The notes below the pieces were generated by a model, which ran no database searches, had not been told where the DNA came from, and worked only from the letters and a program-made list of their open reading frames with translations. DNA of 64,000 bases from Salipaludibacillus keqinensis. Its GTDB lineage: Bacteria > Bacillota > Bacilli > Bacillales > Salisediminibacteriaceae. The translations under genes were made by a program, and so were the position numbers. Shown in pieces: positions 27,157 through 37,093 of this stretch; position 1 is the stretch's first letter, and the number at the start of each line of letters is the position of its first letter. The stretch covers positions 1,302,001-1,366,000 of the forward strand of contig NZ_PDOD01000001.1 in the NCBI RefSeq assembly GCF_003226325.1, read 5' to 3'.

Positions 27157-27357
27157 ATGCCAGAGCAAGAAGAACCGTTGTTGAATTCTGGAGATACTGT
27201 GAAAGTGACCGCAGGAGAATTCAAAGGAAAACAAGCAAAAGTTATTTCAGCTTACAACAATTCAATTTCTGTGGAATTTGATATTAGACTAGAAGACGGA
27301 ACAAAGCCAAGAACCGTCCTCAAACATAGCGAGTACGACGTCATTGAAGAAAAATAA
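27157..27357 (+). CDS. KOW-motif small protein (DUF2187/YkvS-like)
   Basis: 66 residues. GDTVKVTAGEFKGKQAKVISAYNN is a KOW motif, as in NusG and ribosomal L24, and the remaining strands FDIRLEDGTKPRTVLKHSEYDVI complete a small SH3-like barrel. It matches the short DUF2187 proteins (YkvS) of Bacillus; function unknown, perhaps nucleic-acid binding. It has a strong GGAGG site before ATG 27157 and a terminator directly after, so it is monocistronic. Confidence 0.8.
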   Translation: MPEQEEPLLNSGDTVKVTAGEFKGKQAKVISAYNNSISVEFDIRLEDGTKPRTVLKHSEYDVIEEK

Positions 27358-27365
27358 ACTAATAA

Positions 27366-27402
27366 AAACTGATTCCGCAATTAAGGGATCAGTTTTTTAT
27401 TA
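27366..27402 (+). terminator. Rho-independent terminator
   Basis: AAACTGATtCC...GGgATCAGTTT followed by a T run, directly after the KOW-protein gene. Confidence 0.85.
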
Positions 27403-27516
27403 GTTATACAGTCTGACATTTATTTAAACACAGGATCTTTAGTAGAAAGTAGATTATGGAATCTTTCCTTTGAAGTCAGTGAGACCGGTAAATCGAGGTC
27501 GACTTTGCCAAGAAGT

Positions 27517-28854
27517 TTAAAATGTAAGCAACTGAAGTTTATGAAAGATAAATAAAACAAACGGGAGTATTAAAAAACAAACGAATATAAAGAAAGCATT
27601 TTGTTTTGCAATCGTTCCCGCAGGTGTTCGTATTAATTGAGAGACCATAAGCATTTGACCGGAAAAAGGTGAAACTTGAGTGGCTAGCGTCCATGCAAGA
27701 AGCAGGGTTAACGCTAAGTATTCTGAACTAACTCCAAAAGTTTGCGGAGAAAGGGCACTGCCTATACCGATGACAATGATAATTGGGTGAACGCCAATTT
27801 GAGCCATGAAAATCGTTATGATAATTATAAAAAGTGTAAATAAATAAACCGAACCAAGGGAAAATGTAAATAGCATAGCTGAGATCACTTCTCCAAGATC
27901 TGTTAAAGAAATCGCCACTCCAAAATATCCTGCACTTATGAAAATCGCTAACTCATTTTTGAATTTCAGGAAGGAGATCAGAACCTGCCCATAGACTTCT
28001 TGAACAAATTCTTTGAATAATCCAAAGAATACAGACCAGATAAGAGGTAGAACAACAGCAGTTAGTGAAACTACGGTAAGCATATTCACCTCAAGAATAT
28101 AGTCTAGGATTAAAGAAAAACTAATCAGCACGGTCGAAAATGTGATAAATGGAATTAATGATAATTTTTTTTGTTTGAATTTTTTCGTTTTCACCGGAGA
28201 ATTTACATTAGGATCATCCTTAAAAGAAATGCGTGGTAGCATAACCACACTGATGCCCATGTAAATAAGAGCAAAAATAAATCCAAATAAACCAATGTCA
28301 AACCAAGACACATCAAAGAGAACCAAGACAAGACCCACATTTACAAAGTAAGGAGACCAAAGCATGCAAAAGGCAAAGGCTCTCATCATATGTAACATAA
28401 GTTTCCGTTCTTTAAATGAGGAAAAACTTTCATCGGCAATTCGCTTCACTATGGCTAACGTTCCAAAATTCAATAATGTTCCGATGGTTGCTACAAGAAT
28501 GTAACTCAATCGGTAAGGATGCTTCCCTCCATACTGTTCACGCTCTATCACTTTTTCTTTTAAAGCCGATAAATATCCTGCTGTTGACATAAATGTACCT
28601 ATTAATGGAATCAAGACAAACAAGGCTAATAGACTAATATTTTGTCCAAAACCCTGGATAGACGTTTGAAGTGAGGCCCCTTCAGTGAAAAAGATGGTTG
28701 TACCTATTGTTATTAGCACGATGACAACGAGCCGATTTAATATAGAGATGCTGTAAATTGCAAAGATGAGCAACAACGCCGCTAATGTACTATAAAAGGT
28801 GGTTAACCAAGTGATATCATTGAATTGACCAACTAAATAAAGGAGAGCCGTCAC
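27517..28854 (-). CDS. Polytopic membrane protein, putative ion-transporter type
   Basis: 445 residues and roughly 12 hydrophobic segments. Two helical hairpin-like stretches (GTLLNFGTLAIVKR and GSALSPQTFGVSSEYLALTLLLAWTLATQVSPFSGQ) recall re-entrant loops of the IT/DASS/TRAP-DctM transporter superfamily, but I do not recognise a named family. The usable start is GTG at 28854, with AGGAG 10 nt upstream. A much stronger AAGGAGG lies farther upstream (near 28907-28913) with no ATG, GTG or TTG in frame after it. Substrate unknown; no partner genes. Confidence 0.7.
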   Translation of the reverse strand: MTALLYLVGQFNDITWLTTFYSTLAALLLIFAIYSISILNRLVVIVLITIGTTIFFTEGASLQTSIQGFGQNISLLALFVLIPLIGTFMSTAGYLSALKEKVIEREQYGGKHPYRLSYILVATIGTLLNFGTLAIVKRIADESFSSFKERKLMLHMMRAFAFCMLWSPYFVNVGLVLVLFDVSWFDIGLFGFIFALIYMGISVVMLPRISFKDDPNVNSPVKTKKFKQKKLSLIPFITFSTVLISFSLILDYILEVNMLTVVSLTAVVLPLIWSVFFGLFKEFVQEVYGQVLISFLKFKNELAIFISAGYFGVAISLTDLGEVISAMLFTFSLGSVYLFTLFIIIITIFMAQIGVHPIIIVIGIGSALSPQTFGVSSEYLALTLLLAWTLATQVSPFSGQMLMVSQLIRTPAGTIAKQNAFFIFVCFLILPFVLFIFHKLQLLTF

Positions 28855-29130
28855 ATAGCAAACTACTCCTAAACTTCGATATAACCATTGCTGTGCCGTA
28901 GGAACCGCCTCCTTATTGTCATTCTATCTGTTTTTACATTTGAATTTCATTACTATGCAGTGGTATTTACTTAGACAAGTTAGATGTTGGGAATATCATT
29001 TAATTGAAGATAGAATTCTCTCTTTTCAAATTATATAAAAGAGCATGGGTGGATACAGAAGTTTTTCCCCTTGACCAATTCATATTATACTAGTTTTAGA
29101 TTAAATAAACAGACTTGAGGTGTATAAGAG

Positions 29131-29532
29131 ATGAGACTTAGTGTTGAGTTAATAGATTTACAACCGAGTCAATTGTATTTGAACCGAAATAAGTTAAGAA
29201 CGCTTATTATGGAAGGATTTCAAGCGGAAGAAATAGAGAGTGATCCTCTACCTGTAATTAAATACAACGGAGAACTAGTGTTAATTGATGGTCATACGAA
29301 AGCTTTTTTGGCTGATCAGCAAGGGGTCAAGAATATAACCGTTAAATATTTAGCCGAAGTGGATCACTTAAACATGTATCAAAAAAATGTCAACCTGTGT
29401 AAACAAGAAGAAATCACATTAATAAGAGACTTAGCTAAACAAATAATCCCCCATGAAGACTTTGAAAGACAATGGGTCCAAAAGCATAAATCGACAACAG
29501 CTTCAAACAAAGGAATTCAAAATGACCAGTAA
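29131..29532 (+). CDS. ParB/sulfiredoxin-like domain protein
   Basis: 133 residues. The stretch DPLPVIKYNGELVLIDGHTKAFLADQQG has the GxHR-like pattern (here DGHTKA) of ParB/Srx N-terminal domains, preceded by the usual LQPSQLYLN lead. There is no helix-turn-helix, so it is not a partition protein. These short proteins occur in bacilli without known function. The last 11 bp overlap the SDR gene, so the two are translationally coupled; a joint role is inferred only from that. Confidence 0.65.
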   Translation: MRLSVELIDLQPSQLYLNRNKLRTLIMEGFQAEEIESDPLPVIKYNGELVLIDGHTKAFLADQQGVKNITVKYLAEVDHLNMYQKNVNLCKQEEITLIRDLAKQIIPHEDFERQWVQKHKSTTASNKGIQNDQ

Positions 29533-30370
29533 AATCGTGTTGATTACTGGAGCGAGCAGCGGTTTCGGCTTTCTTACAGCCTTAGCCTTAGCCAAAAAAC
29601 ATTACACAGTCATAGCAACCATGCGGAATGTAGAAGGGTCAGCCCTATTAATGAACGAAGCTCGGAAACAAAAGATTTCTGAGAAAAACCTTCACATTCA
29701 CCGTCTAGATGTAACGGATTCAACTGACATTGAAGAACTTAAGAACTATATTCAAGATACCTATGGACGCTTGGATATACTAATCAATAATGCCGGATTT
29801 ACTCAGGGGGGAGTTATTGAAGAAGTGGAGATAGAGCAATGGGAGAAACAATTTCAAACGAATTTCTTTGGATCTGTGGCAGTCACAAAAGCATTTATTC
29901 CCCTCATGAGAAAGCAGAGAAGCGGAAAGATCATCTTACTGGGAAGCATCAGTGGGCGTATTGGTTTACCAGGCTTAGGTCCGTATGCCGCATCAAAATT
30001 TGCCCTTGAAGGATTCAGCGAGTCCCTTCGGTTTGAACTGAAGCCATTTAACATTTACACATCTTTAATTGAAGCAGGCTCATTTAAAACATCGATTTGG
30101 CAAAAAGGAATCGATGGCGCCGTTCATTCCGATTTACAAGAATACCAGTCACTGATGGCTTTTATGAACGAATATGCTACAGAACAAGGACTGTCTTCTG
30201 AGCCACCTGAAAAAGTGGTAGACCTCCTATGTCACGTTTGCCAAAAAGATAAACCAAAGTTCCGATACCCAGTAGGAAAAGGAATTAAATTAGCTATTTT
30301 CTTGAAATCTGTTCTCCCTTGGTCGATTGTAGAGAAGATCTTAGAAAGACAATTAAAGAAAAAAGATTGA
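29522..30370 (+). CDS. Short-chain dehydrogenase/reductase (SDR)
   Basis: 282 residues, classical SDR. Cofactor loop TGASSGFG at residues 9-16, INNAGF, catalytic Ser in LLGSISGRIG and the Tyr-x-x-x-Lys pair in GPYAASKFALEG. TMRNVE with an Arg after the second strand suggests NADP preference. The 3' end is basic (LERQLKKKD). The frame opens earlier at 29453, but AAAGGA precedes the ATG at 29522 and the cofactor loop then sits at the usual place. Substrate cannot be inferred. Confidence 0.88.
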   Translation: MTSKIVLITGASSGFGFLTALALAKKHYTVIATMRNVEGSALLMNEARKQKISEKNLHIHRLDVTDSTDIEELKNYIQDTYGRLDILINNAGFTQGGVIEEVEIEQWEKQFQTNFFGSVAVTKAFIPLMRKQRSGKIILLGSISGRIGLPGLGPYAASKFALEGFSESLRFELKPFNIYTSLIEAGSFKTSIWQKGIDGAVHSDLQEYQSLMAFMNEYATEQGLSSEPPEKVVDLLCHVCQKDKPKFRYPVGKGIKLAIFLKSVLPWSIVEKILERQLKKKD

Positions 30371-30457
30371 ATCCAACATTTGATAATGAATAACATATCA
30401 CTTGCGCCGATATGCTCAGTACAGGATTTCTATTATTGAATCATATGATTACGTTCC

Positions 30458-30775
30458 TCAATTAGTTTGTTTTAATAGATACACCGCACATAAGATCAAG
30501 CTTAAAATAGCCAACATTAACATAGTTACCCAGAGAAGACCCATACCTTCAAAAAAAGGCAAAAGCATGGCAAGGACTCCATTGACTATAAAACCTTTTA
30601 ATAGCCATGACCGGCTAATCTCTCTCATAAATGCAAAGAAACTTATTAATGAGAAAGAAAAAATGATCAGGACTGTCATGAGATAAGGATATTGGTGACT
30701 TAGTTCAAAGGAGAAAGCAAGGTATAAGACAAGTCCCATTGTAATTGCAACCATTATCCATTTTTCTTTTTCCAT
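30458..30775 (-). CDS. Small membrane protein, three to four TM segments
   Basis: 105 residues, almost wholly hydrophobic, with segments at about 5-24, 32-50, 60-78 and 80-100; no recognised family. An in-frame ATG lies six codons earlier (30793), but GAGAGG between the two is an ideal ribosome site for the second (9 nt), which I chose. Convergent with the SDR gene and divergent from the beta-phosphoglucomutase-like gene. Function unknown. Confidence 0.6.
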   Translation of the reverse strand: MEKEKWIMVAITMGLVLYLAFSFELSHQYPYLMTVLIIFSFSLISFFAFMREISRSWLLKGFIVNGVLAMLLPFFEGMGLLWVTMLMLAILSLILCAVYLLKQTN

Positions 30776-30921
30776 CGGTATAATCCTCTCCATCTAGAAA
30801 TTAGTGAATAAAAAGATAATGTTAGTATATACGATGATCCTTCTAAGTGAAAAGAGCGAGAGTCGATATTCAAGTTGGCTGCTCTAACTTAAAGGGTTCG
30901 TCCTTTAAGGAGGAAAATGAT

Positions 30922-31584
30922 ATGACTTCGATCAACGCAGTCATTTTTGACTTAGACGGGGTGTTAGCTGACACAGTGGAATTTCACTACTTATCCACAA
31001 AAAAAGTCGCCGAACATCTAAATGTCCCATTTTCAAGAAAAATGAACCAACAGTTTCAAGGGATGAACCGTGGGCATATGATTGAACAGCTGCTCAAGCA
31101 AACAGAGCAACCCTATAGCAAGAAAGACATAGAACATTTAGGCAATCTTAAAAACAAACATTATCAATCGTATATACAGACCTTAACTAAAGAGGACGTT
31201 CTTCCAGGAATGATTTCTTTTTTGGACGAGCTCAAAGAGAATCATATCTCTACTGCTATAGCCTCTTCAAGTTCAAACGCTCAAACCGTTTTGGAGAATT
31301 TGCAAATCATCGACTATTTCGATTCCATCGTACCAGCTAAAGAGGTAAAGAATATGAAGCCTGCCCCTGAAATTTTCTTGAAAGCAGCTCAGGAACTAAA
31401 CATAGATCCTTCTGAATGTGCAGCGATAGAAGATAGTGAGGCTGGGATAAAGGCGATTAAGGAAACATCGATGTTTTCTATAGGTGTCGGTCGTGATTCA
31501 GCAGTGATGAAAGCAGATTGGCACGTCGTGAATACACAAGAGATTACATGGCCTAAATTGAAGAGAGAAGTTGAAAATAGATAA
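30922..31584 (+). CDS. HAD-family beta-phosphoglucomutase-like hydrolase
   Basis: 220 residues. Motif I AVIFDLDGVLADTVEFHYLS with nucleophile Asp and acid/base Asp, motif II ASSSSNAQTVL, KPAPEIFLKAA (Lys motif III) and AIEDSEAGIKA (motif IV). The residues after motif I (TVEFHY) and the cap fit beta-phosphoglucomutase, which interconverts glucose-1- and glucose-6-phosphate forms. No maltose or trehalose phosphorylase gene adjoins it, so it could also be a general sugar phosphatase. The ATG at 30922 follows AAGGAGG by 8 nt; upstream frame to 30847 is not used. Confidence 0.82.
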   Translation: MTSINAVIFDLDGVLADTVEFHYLSTKKVAEHLNVPFSRKMNQQFQGMNRGHMIEQLLKQTEQPYSKKDIEHLGNLKNKHYQSYIQTLTKEDVLPGMISFLDELKENHISTAIASSSSNAQTVLENLQIIDYFDSIVPAKEVKNMKPAPEIFLKAAQELNIDPSECAAIEDSEAGIKAIKETSMFSIGVGRDSAVMKADWHVVNTQEITWPKLKREVENR

Positions 31585-31707
31585 CACTTAATCTCTTGCC
31601 CCGTGGTTACACGGTACTCACTTCCTATGCTCATTCTTTCCTTTTCAAGATTTCAACAAAAAACATAAGTAGATTTTCTGCAATATCATCTTCATTATCT
31701 TCTTTAC

Positions 31708-31736
31708 TTGCGTTAAGATAATAGATAGTAGATATT
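31708..31736 (+). promoter_or_regulatory. Possible sigma-A promoter of fabF
   Basis: TTGCGT (31708-31713), 17 nt, GATATT (31731-31736). Moderate match; the leader to the fabF start would be about 110 nt. Confidence 0.4.
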
Positions 31737-31751
31737 ATGACTAAGTCTTAA
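31735..31751 (+). promoter_or_regulatory. Candidate FapR operator before fabF
   Basis: TTATGACT-A-AGTCTTAA is an imperfect palindrome (7 of 8 arm positions) resembling the FapR box TTAGTACCTAGTCTTAA and overlapping the predicted -10/start region, where FapR sites sit in Bacillus fatty-acid genes. Confidence 0.45.
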
Positions 31752-31852
31752 ATTCTTTTTTACATCATTATGCTAGCAGTATTTTACGGAGAAACGAAAA
31801 TCTAATTGTATGTTGACAGTATTTAATTCAGAACAGCAAGGAGAGAGCAAAC

Positions 31853-33091
31853 ATGAAAAAACGAGTCGTCGTAACAGGAGTAGGGGCGGTCAGTCCTTTA
31901 GGCAATGATGTAGATACAACATGGAAAAATATTAAACAGGGAAAATCGGGAATCGAAACCATTTCAAGAATTGATATGAGTCAATATCAAGTAAAAGTAG
32001 CAGCAGAAGTGAAGGGCTTCGTTGCAAAAGATCATATGGATTTCAAAGAAGCACGGAGAATGGCTAGGTTCACTCAATTCGCGGTCGCTGCGAGTAAAAT
32101 GGCTGTCAAAGATGCCGGTATCCATGTAGGAGAAAATGTAGACGCAGAAAGAATCGGTGTATGGATTGGTTCAGGTATTGGTGGGTTAGATGAGTTTGAG
32201 GAACAGCACAAAAAGTTTTTAGCAAAAGGTCCTAAACGTGTCAGTCCATTTATTATCCCAATGTTCATTCCTGACATGGCAGCAGGTCGAGTTTCTATAG
32301 AGCTTGGAGCTAAGGCAATGAACAATTGTTCCGTGACGGCCTGTGCTTCAGGAGCTAATTCTATCGGGGATGCTTTCAGAGTTGTTCAAAAAGGGGATGC
32401 TGACATCATGGTTGCAGGTGGGGCAGAAGCTTCCATCACCGAAATGACTCTAGCAGGTTTCTCAAATATGACGGCTTTATCTACTAATCCCGATCCTGCA
32501 AAGGCCAGCCGTCCTTTTGATAAAGATCGTGATGGATTTGTTATTGCAGAGGGTTCAGGCATTGTCATATTAGAAGAATTAGAGCATGCTCTAGCAAGAG
32601 GAGCTGATATTTATGGTGAAATCGTTGGCTATGGGGCAACGGGTGACGCTCATCACATTACAACTCCTGCTCCCAATGGGGAAGGCGGCCAGCGAGCAAT
32701 GAAATTAGCCTTAAATGACGGAGAGGTCTCTACTGATGAGGTAAATTATATTAATGCCCATGGCACCTCAACGTCCTATAATGATCGATATGAAACGATC
32801 GCTATTAAAGAAGTATTTGGTAAACATGCTCATCATTTAGCTGTCAGTTCGACGAAATCAATGACCGGTCACCTATTAGGTGCCGCAGGGGCTATCGAAG
32901 CCATCTTTTCTTTATTAACAATTAAAGACTCATTGATTCCTCCTACTATAAATTATGAGACCCCTGATGAAGGTGTGGACCTTGATTATGTTCCAAATAC
33001 AGGCCGAGAAGCCAATGTAGACGTGGTACTTTCTAATTCTCTAGGCTTTGGAGGACACAATGCTTCGTTAGTATTCAGAAAATATTCTTAA
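31853..33091 (+). CDS. fabF: Beta-ketoacyl-ACP synthase II
   Basis: Condensing enzyme that elongates acyl-ACP with malonyl-ACP in type II fatty acid synthesis. 412 residues. Catalytic Cys164 in [10 protein letters not shown], the first His in [11 protein letters not shown], and the second in [16 protein letters not shown]. Normal length. The ATG follows AAGGAGAG. Unlike B. subtilis, no fabH lies directly upstream; the gene stands alone with its own possible FapR-type operator and a terminator after it. Confidence 0.95.
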   Translation: MKKRVVVTGVGAVSPLGNDVDTTWKNIKQGKSGIETISRIDMSQYQVKVAAEVKGFVAKDHMDFKEARRMARFTQFAVAASKMAVKDAGIHVGENVDAERIGVWIGSGIGGLDEFEEQHKKFLAKGPKRVSPFIIPMFIPDMAAGRVSIELGAKAMNNCSVTACASGANSIGDAFRVVQKGDADIMVAGGAEASITEMTLAGFSNMTALSTNPDPAKASRPFDKDRDGFVIAEGSGIVILEELEHALARGADIYGEIVGYGATGDAHHITTPAPNGEGGQRAMKLALNDGEVSTDEVNYINAHGTSTSYNDRYETIAIKEVFGKHAHHLAVSSTKSMTGHLLGAAGAIEAIFSLLTIKDSLIPPTINYETPDEGVDLDYVPNTGREANVDVVLSNSLGFGGHNASLVFRKYS

Positions 33092-33100
33092 TGTTTACGA

Positions 33101-33129
33101 ACCAACCACTTTTGAGTGGTTGGTTTTTT
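33101..33129 (+). terminator. Rho-independent terminator after fabF
   Basis: ACCAACCACT-ttt-GAGTGGTTGGT followed by six T. The first bases of the long dynA open frame fall inside it, supporting a later dynA start. Confidence 0.9.
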
Positions 33130-33185
33130 CCTTCCTTTCTGTCAGAAATTTCGTTATAGTAAAAGTGACAAGGACGGTGAAAATA

Positions 33186-36100
33186 GTGAAAACATCGACA
33201 GAAAAGATTTCAGACACCCAAAGTATCGTGCCTTTTTCAACAGAAGAGAAATTTCGGTATGATCGTATAAACAAAAAAAAGTTGCAAGACCATTTTGAAG
33301 TGGCTTTTTGTGGGCATTTTTCAGCAGGAAAATCCACTATTCTTAATCATTTATTAAAAGCTGAGGTTTTGCCAACGAGCCCAATACCTACAAGCGCCAA
33401 TTTGATTCATATTCGTCAAGGAGATCTGTCGTTGACATTACATACGCACGAAAAAGAAAAAGACTTGTTCTTTGACGGTGATATCCCTTGGGAGAAAGTA
33501 CGCCAATGGGGAATGGATGGTAATAGATCCTCCGGAATGACGATCCATGCTCCTCTACCTTTCTTAGGATCAGCAGGAAGTATTGTCGATACTCCAGGAG
33601 TAGACTCTACAGATGATAATCATGAAGCTGTCACCGTGGAACAACTTTACACGACAGATTTAATTGTCTATGTGATGGACTACAACCATGTGCAATCGGA
33701 AACAAATATTTATTTTTTGAAACAACTTTCCTCTTTACAAAAGCCCATTTTCATTATTATTAACCAAATAGACAAGCACGAAGAATCTGAAATATCATTA
33801 GAGGCGTTTAAACAGTCGATTCAGCAAATGTTAACTCAATGGAACATTGACTTTATCGATTTATACTTTACTTCCATGAAATATATGGACCATCCTGCCA
33901 ATCAATTTTCGACTTTTGAACAGCATTTGAAGTCATTGCTTTATCATAGCCACACTCTTACGAATAGTTCTCACGTCCTCCTTGAGAAAGGATTTTACCA
34001 ATCTGTAAAAAACCGGATCTCAGAAGATGGACAAGAGGAAGTCAGGCAAATTCACGAAACACTTGAGTCAGCCGGGTATCAAGCGAGTGATCTAGATAAA
34101 CAAGAATCCCTATATAGACAACTAGCTGAAACGAAAAATTATGAGGGCGTTATTCGAGAGACGTATCAAAAAGAAATGAATCGTTTATACAAAAACGTTA
34201 CGTTATTTCCTTATACAACGACAGAACTTGTAAGAAATTGGTTGGAATCGGTCCAACCAGGATTTAAACAAGGGTTGCTCTTTTCAAAAAAGAAAACGAA
34301 AGAAGAACAAGAGCGCCGCTTAGATTTGTTGTTGCAAGAACTACAAGACAAAATAAAATCACAATTATTATTCCATGTGCAACAGTATTTCTATGCTGTG
34401 GATCGTAAACAATTAACTAATGAAGACGAATTTAATCAAGCAGTCAGAAATTTGAATATCAACATGTCTGGAGAATGGCTATATAAACAGGTAAAGACAG
34501 GCCCTTTTAATAGGGACTATGTTTACACCTATACGAAAGAAGTCACAAATAAAATTGTGAAAGAGATTCAAACGAAAGCGAACAAAGCGTTAGAGCTACA
34601 AATTGACGGTTTGGAAGAAACCTATGCCATCCAACAAAAAAACATTGAAGAGAAGTTGGAAACCTTGAAAGAATTAGAGCCCTATGAACGGAAAATCAAT
34701 CATATAAATCAAACTTATGAGAAACTACTTCATGAAATGGATAAACGGATTCAAGATCTTTCAATTAACGAATCCTTCTATAAAGAACTTTCTCATACGA
34801 TAAACCTTGATTATCCATTAGAAGTAAGCGAAACGTTTGATCAAGTAGAGATGCCTTCCGAGTCCGTTATTGATCGACAGGAAGAAAATGATCCTGATAG
34901 TTATCTCATGCAGTTCTCTGAAGAAGAAAGCACCACTTGGATGAAGCAAGTGAAAGAAATATTACAGTACAGGGCTGACTCGCCATTGTTACAAAACGAG
35001 AGAAGACAATTACTCGAGCGAATTCAACGGAATCAAGATCAAACGTATGTGATCTCTCTTTTCGGTGCCTTTAGTGCGGGAAAGTCCAGTTTCGCAAATG
35101 CCCTATTAGGAGCGGACGTCATGCCGGTCTCTCCTCATCCGACCACTGCAACCGTGATAACTGTCAAACAGTCCGAAACTAATTATCCCCATGGGACAGC
35201 TGTCATCTCTATTAAAAGTAAAGAATCGTTGACAGACGAGGTAAAATCAATTAGCCACTCGCTTGATCTAGAATTAGACTTAATTTCTTTGAAGGACCAA
35301 TGGAACCCTAATAAACAAACGTTTGTGTCCAACTGGCAAAAAACGAGTGCGAACTATTTGTCCGTCATTCAATCCAGTTTGAAAAACAGTTCCATGACTT
35401 TTGGAGAAACGTTGACCGTTTCCTTGGATGAGCTGCAGCCATATGTAGCAGAGGAGAAAAACGCCTGTTTAGTTGAGAAAGTGACATTATATTATGATTG
35501 TCAACTAACAAACCAAGGGATTGTGCTTGTGGACACTCCCGGAGTGAATTCCATCCATGCCAGACATACAAATGTTGCTTTTCAGCAATTAAAACAATCA
35601 GACGCTGTATTTTATTTAACATACTATAATCACGCTTTTTCAAAAGCAGACCACTATTTCCTCCAACAAATGGGAAAAGTGAATGAAAGCTTCGGGCAAG
35701 ATAAACTTTATTTTATTATCAATGCCTCTGACCTTTCTGAAACAAAAGGGGAATTACAAGGGGTTAAGCACCATGTAAGAGAACAATTAAAGCGAAATGG
35801 GATTGATCACCCTAGATTGTATGACCTTTCTAGTAGAGAGGGATTACAAGAAAAACAATCAGGCCTAGAGCGCCAATCAAGCTTTGCATCATTCGAAAAA
35901 ACATTTTACGAACGGACGATCTTAGAATTAAAGCTATTAAGTTTCGAAATTCTTCAACATCAAGTTCAGCAATATACCAATAAAATTTCAGATACTGTAA
36001 CGTTTATGAATCAAGACAAGGAAGCACAGGTGGAGAAGCAAAAGAGGGTTAAAAAATTGGCTTCTGATGAAACGAATCGAGTGGAATCGCTGATAATGAA

Positions 36101-36776
36101 CCAAACTGTCGAGGAAGTTCTTCACGAATTAGACCAATTCTCATTATACCTTCGTCAACGAATAAAATTTGTTTTAAATGATTACTTCCCAGTAGCCATT
36201 AATGTTTCAGTATTAACAGGTGATAACAAGAAAGAACTTCACAATCAGCTGATAAGCGCTATCCAAGAATGGCGTGGCCTTGGTGAACGATTTTTAAAAC
36301 AGGAGCTAGAAGCTGTAGCCATTCGGTTAGAAAATGCGATGAAACAAGCTAGCAAACGGTGGTTATCAGCTGAGAAGCTACAGATTACCGAGCAGTTGCC
36401 TTATTTATATGTAGAAGAAGACGTAGAGCATATGGAGCTAGATGTGAAAATTTCAGATGTGACTTTTATGATCGACGGGAAATCTTATTTTCCTTTCTTG
36501 AAATCTAAAAAAGATTTCTTCGAGAATGGGAAAATAAAAGAATTAAAAGAACAGCTAGTTTCAATCGGGGCCGAAGAAGCTTCTTCTTTTATAAACCATT
36601 ATGACGGTCTCTTCCAAAACGCAGCAAAAGACTCGTTAGCAATGATGGAAGCCCGGTTAAAAGATCGGTTATTAAAAGGAATCGAAGAAGAAAGTTTACG
36701 TTTTGATGCTATTCTAGATAAGAACGAACAAGATGGCATGAAAAAGGAATTATCTGCTCTTAAAGCGTTGGAATGA
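33186..36776 (+). CDS. dynA: Tandem dynamin-like GTPase DynA
   Basis: Membrane-associated dynamin-like protein that tethers and fuses membranes and helps membrane repair under stress or phage attack (known for B. subtilis DynA/YpbR). 1196 residues from the GTG at 33186, almost the same as the B. subtilis protein. Two dynamin units: first GTPase P-loop GHFSAGKST (about residue 42), DTPGVDS, NQID; second P-loop GAFSAGKSS (about residue 626), DTPGVNS, NASD. Long coiled-coil/helical stalk regions follow each. The longer frame starting at 33120 would begin inside the fabF terminator; GGTGA precedes the GTG. Confidence 0.92.
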   Translation: MKTSTEKISDTQSIVPFSTEEKFRYDRINKKKLQDHFEVAFCGHFSAGKSTILNHLLKAEVLPTSPIPTSANLIHIRQGDLSLTLHTHEKEKDLFFDGDIPWEKVRQWGMDGNRSSGMTIHAPLPFLGSAGSIVDTPGVDSTDDNHEAVTVEQLYTTDLIVYVMDYNHVQSETNIYFLKQLSSLQKPIFIIINQIDKHEESEISLEAFKQSIQQMLTQWNIDFIDLYFTSMKYMDHPANQFSTFEQHLKSLLYHSHTLTNSSHVLLEKGFYQSVKNRISEDGQEEVRQIHETLESAGYQASDLDKQESLYRQLAETKNYEGVIRETYQKEMNRLYKNVTLFPYTTTELVRNWLESVQPGFKQGLLFSKKKTKEEQERRLDLLLQELQDKIKSQLLFHVQQYFYAVDRKQLTNEDEFNQAVRNLNINMSGEWLYKQVKTGPFNRDYVYTYTKEVTNKIVKEIQTKANKALELQIDGLEETYAIQQKNIEEKLETLKELEPYERKINHINQTYEKLLHEMDKRIQDLSINESFYKELSHTINLDYPLEVSETFDQVEMPSESVIDRQEENDPDSYLMQFSEEESTTWMKQVKEILQYRADSPLLQNERRQLLERIQRNQDQTYVISLFGAFSAGKSSFANALLGADVMPVSPHPTTATVITVKQSETNYPHGTAVISIKSKESLTDEVKSISHSLDLELDLISLKDQWNPNKQTFVSNWQKTSANYLSVIQSSLKNSSMTFGETLTVSLDELQPYVAEEKNACLVEKVTLYYDCQLTNQGIVLVDTPGVNSIHARHTNVAFQQLKQSDAVFYLTYYNHAFSKADHYFLQQMGKVNESFGQDKLYFIINASDLSETKGELQGVKHHVREQLKRNGIDHPRLYDLSSREGLQEKQSGLERQSSFASFEKTFYERTILELKLLSFEILQHQVQQYTNKISDTVTFMNQDKEAQVEKQKRVKKLASDETNRVESLIMNQTVEEVLHELDQFSLYLRQRIKFVLNDYFPVAINVSVLTGDNKKELHNQLISAIQEWRGLGERFLKQELEAVAIRLENAMKQASKRWLSAEKLQITEQLPYLYVEEDVEHMELDVKISDVTFMIDGKSYFPFLKSKKDFFENGKIKELKEQLVSIGAEEASSFINHYDGLFQNAAKDSLAMMEARLKDRLLKGIEEESLRFDAILDKNEQDGMKKELSALKALE

Positions 36777-36838
36777 TCACCACGGCATAAATGGATCATC
36801 CTCTGGTTACCTTAAAGGTGACGATGGAGGTGATCAAA

Positions 36839-36988
36839 TTGGGGAAACCTTATGACCAAAAAGGGCGACAGAGTTCTTCAACTAAAACAGGAAGTGTGAA
36901 TCCTTTAGGAAAGTCACCAGGAGACGCTGATTCAGGAGAAGTCTTATCTGAAGAACAAAATCGCGCAAAGAAGAAAAACACAAAATAA
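36839..36988 (+). CDS. sspL: Small acid-soluble spore protein, SspL-like
   Basis: 49 residues from a TTG start placed 8 nt after a perfect anti-SD match GGAGGTGATC. The C-terminus LSEEQNRAKKKNTK and the internal SVNPLGKSPGD resemble SspL of B. subtilis (GGVTPQGD...ERAKKSNTK). Such minor SASPs are made in the forespore under sigma-G. The apparent longer frame from ATG 36791 runs through the ribosome site and is not used. A very strong terminator follows. The assignment rests on short similarity, so moderate confidence. Confidence 0.65.
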   Translation: MGKPYDQKGRQSSSTKTGSVNPLGKSPGDADSGEVLSEEQNRAKKKNTK

Positions 36989-36996
36989 CTACAGTT

Positions 36997-37041
36997 AACC
37001 GTCCCGAATCCTTTAAAATTCAAGGATTCGGGACGGTTTTT
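36997..37041 (+). terminator. Strong rho-independent terminator
   Basis: Perfect 17-bp stem AACCGTCCCGAATCCTT / AAGGATTCGGGACGGTT with an 8-nt loop and T run. Confidence 0.95.
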
Positions 37042-37093
37042 ACGTAACCTCCTTGTATGAATATGAATATCGTACAGCAGGGAGGGGAGACGG

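Noticed and set aside
33120-33185. Extended start of dynA
   Set aside because: The extra codons run through the T tract of the fabF terminator and have no ribosome site.
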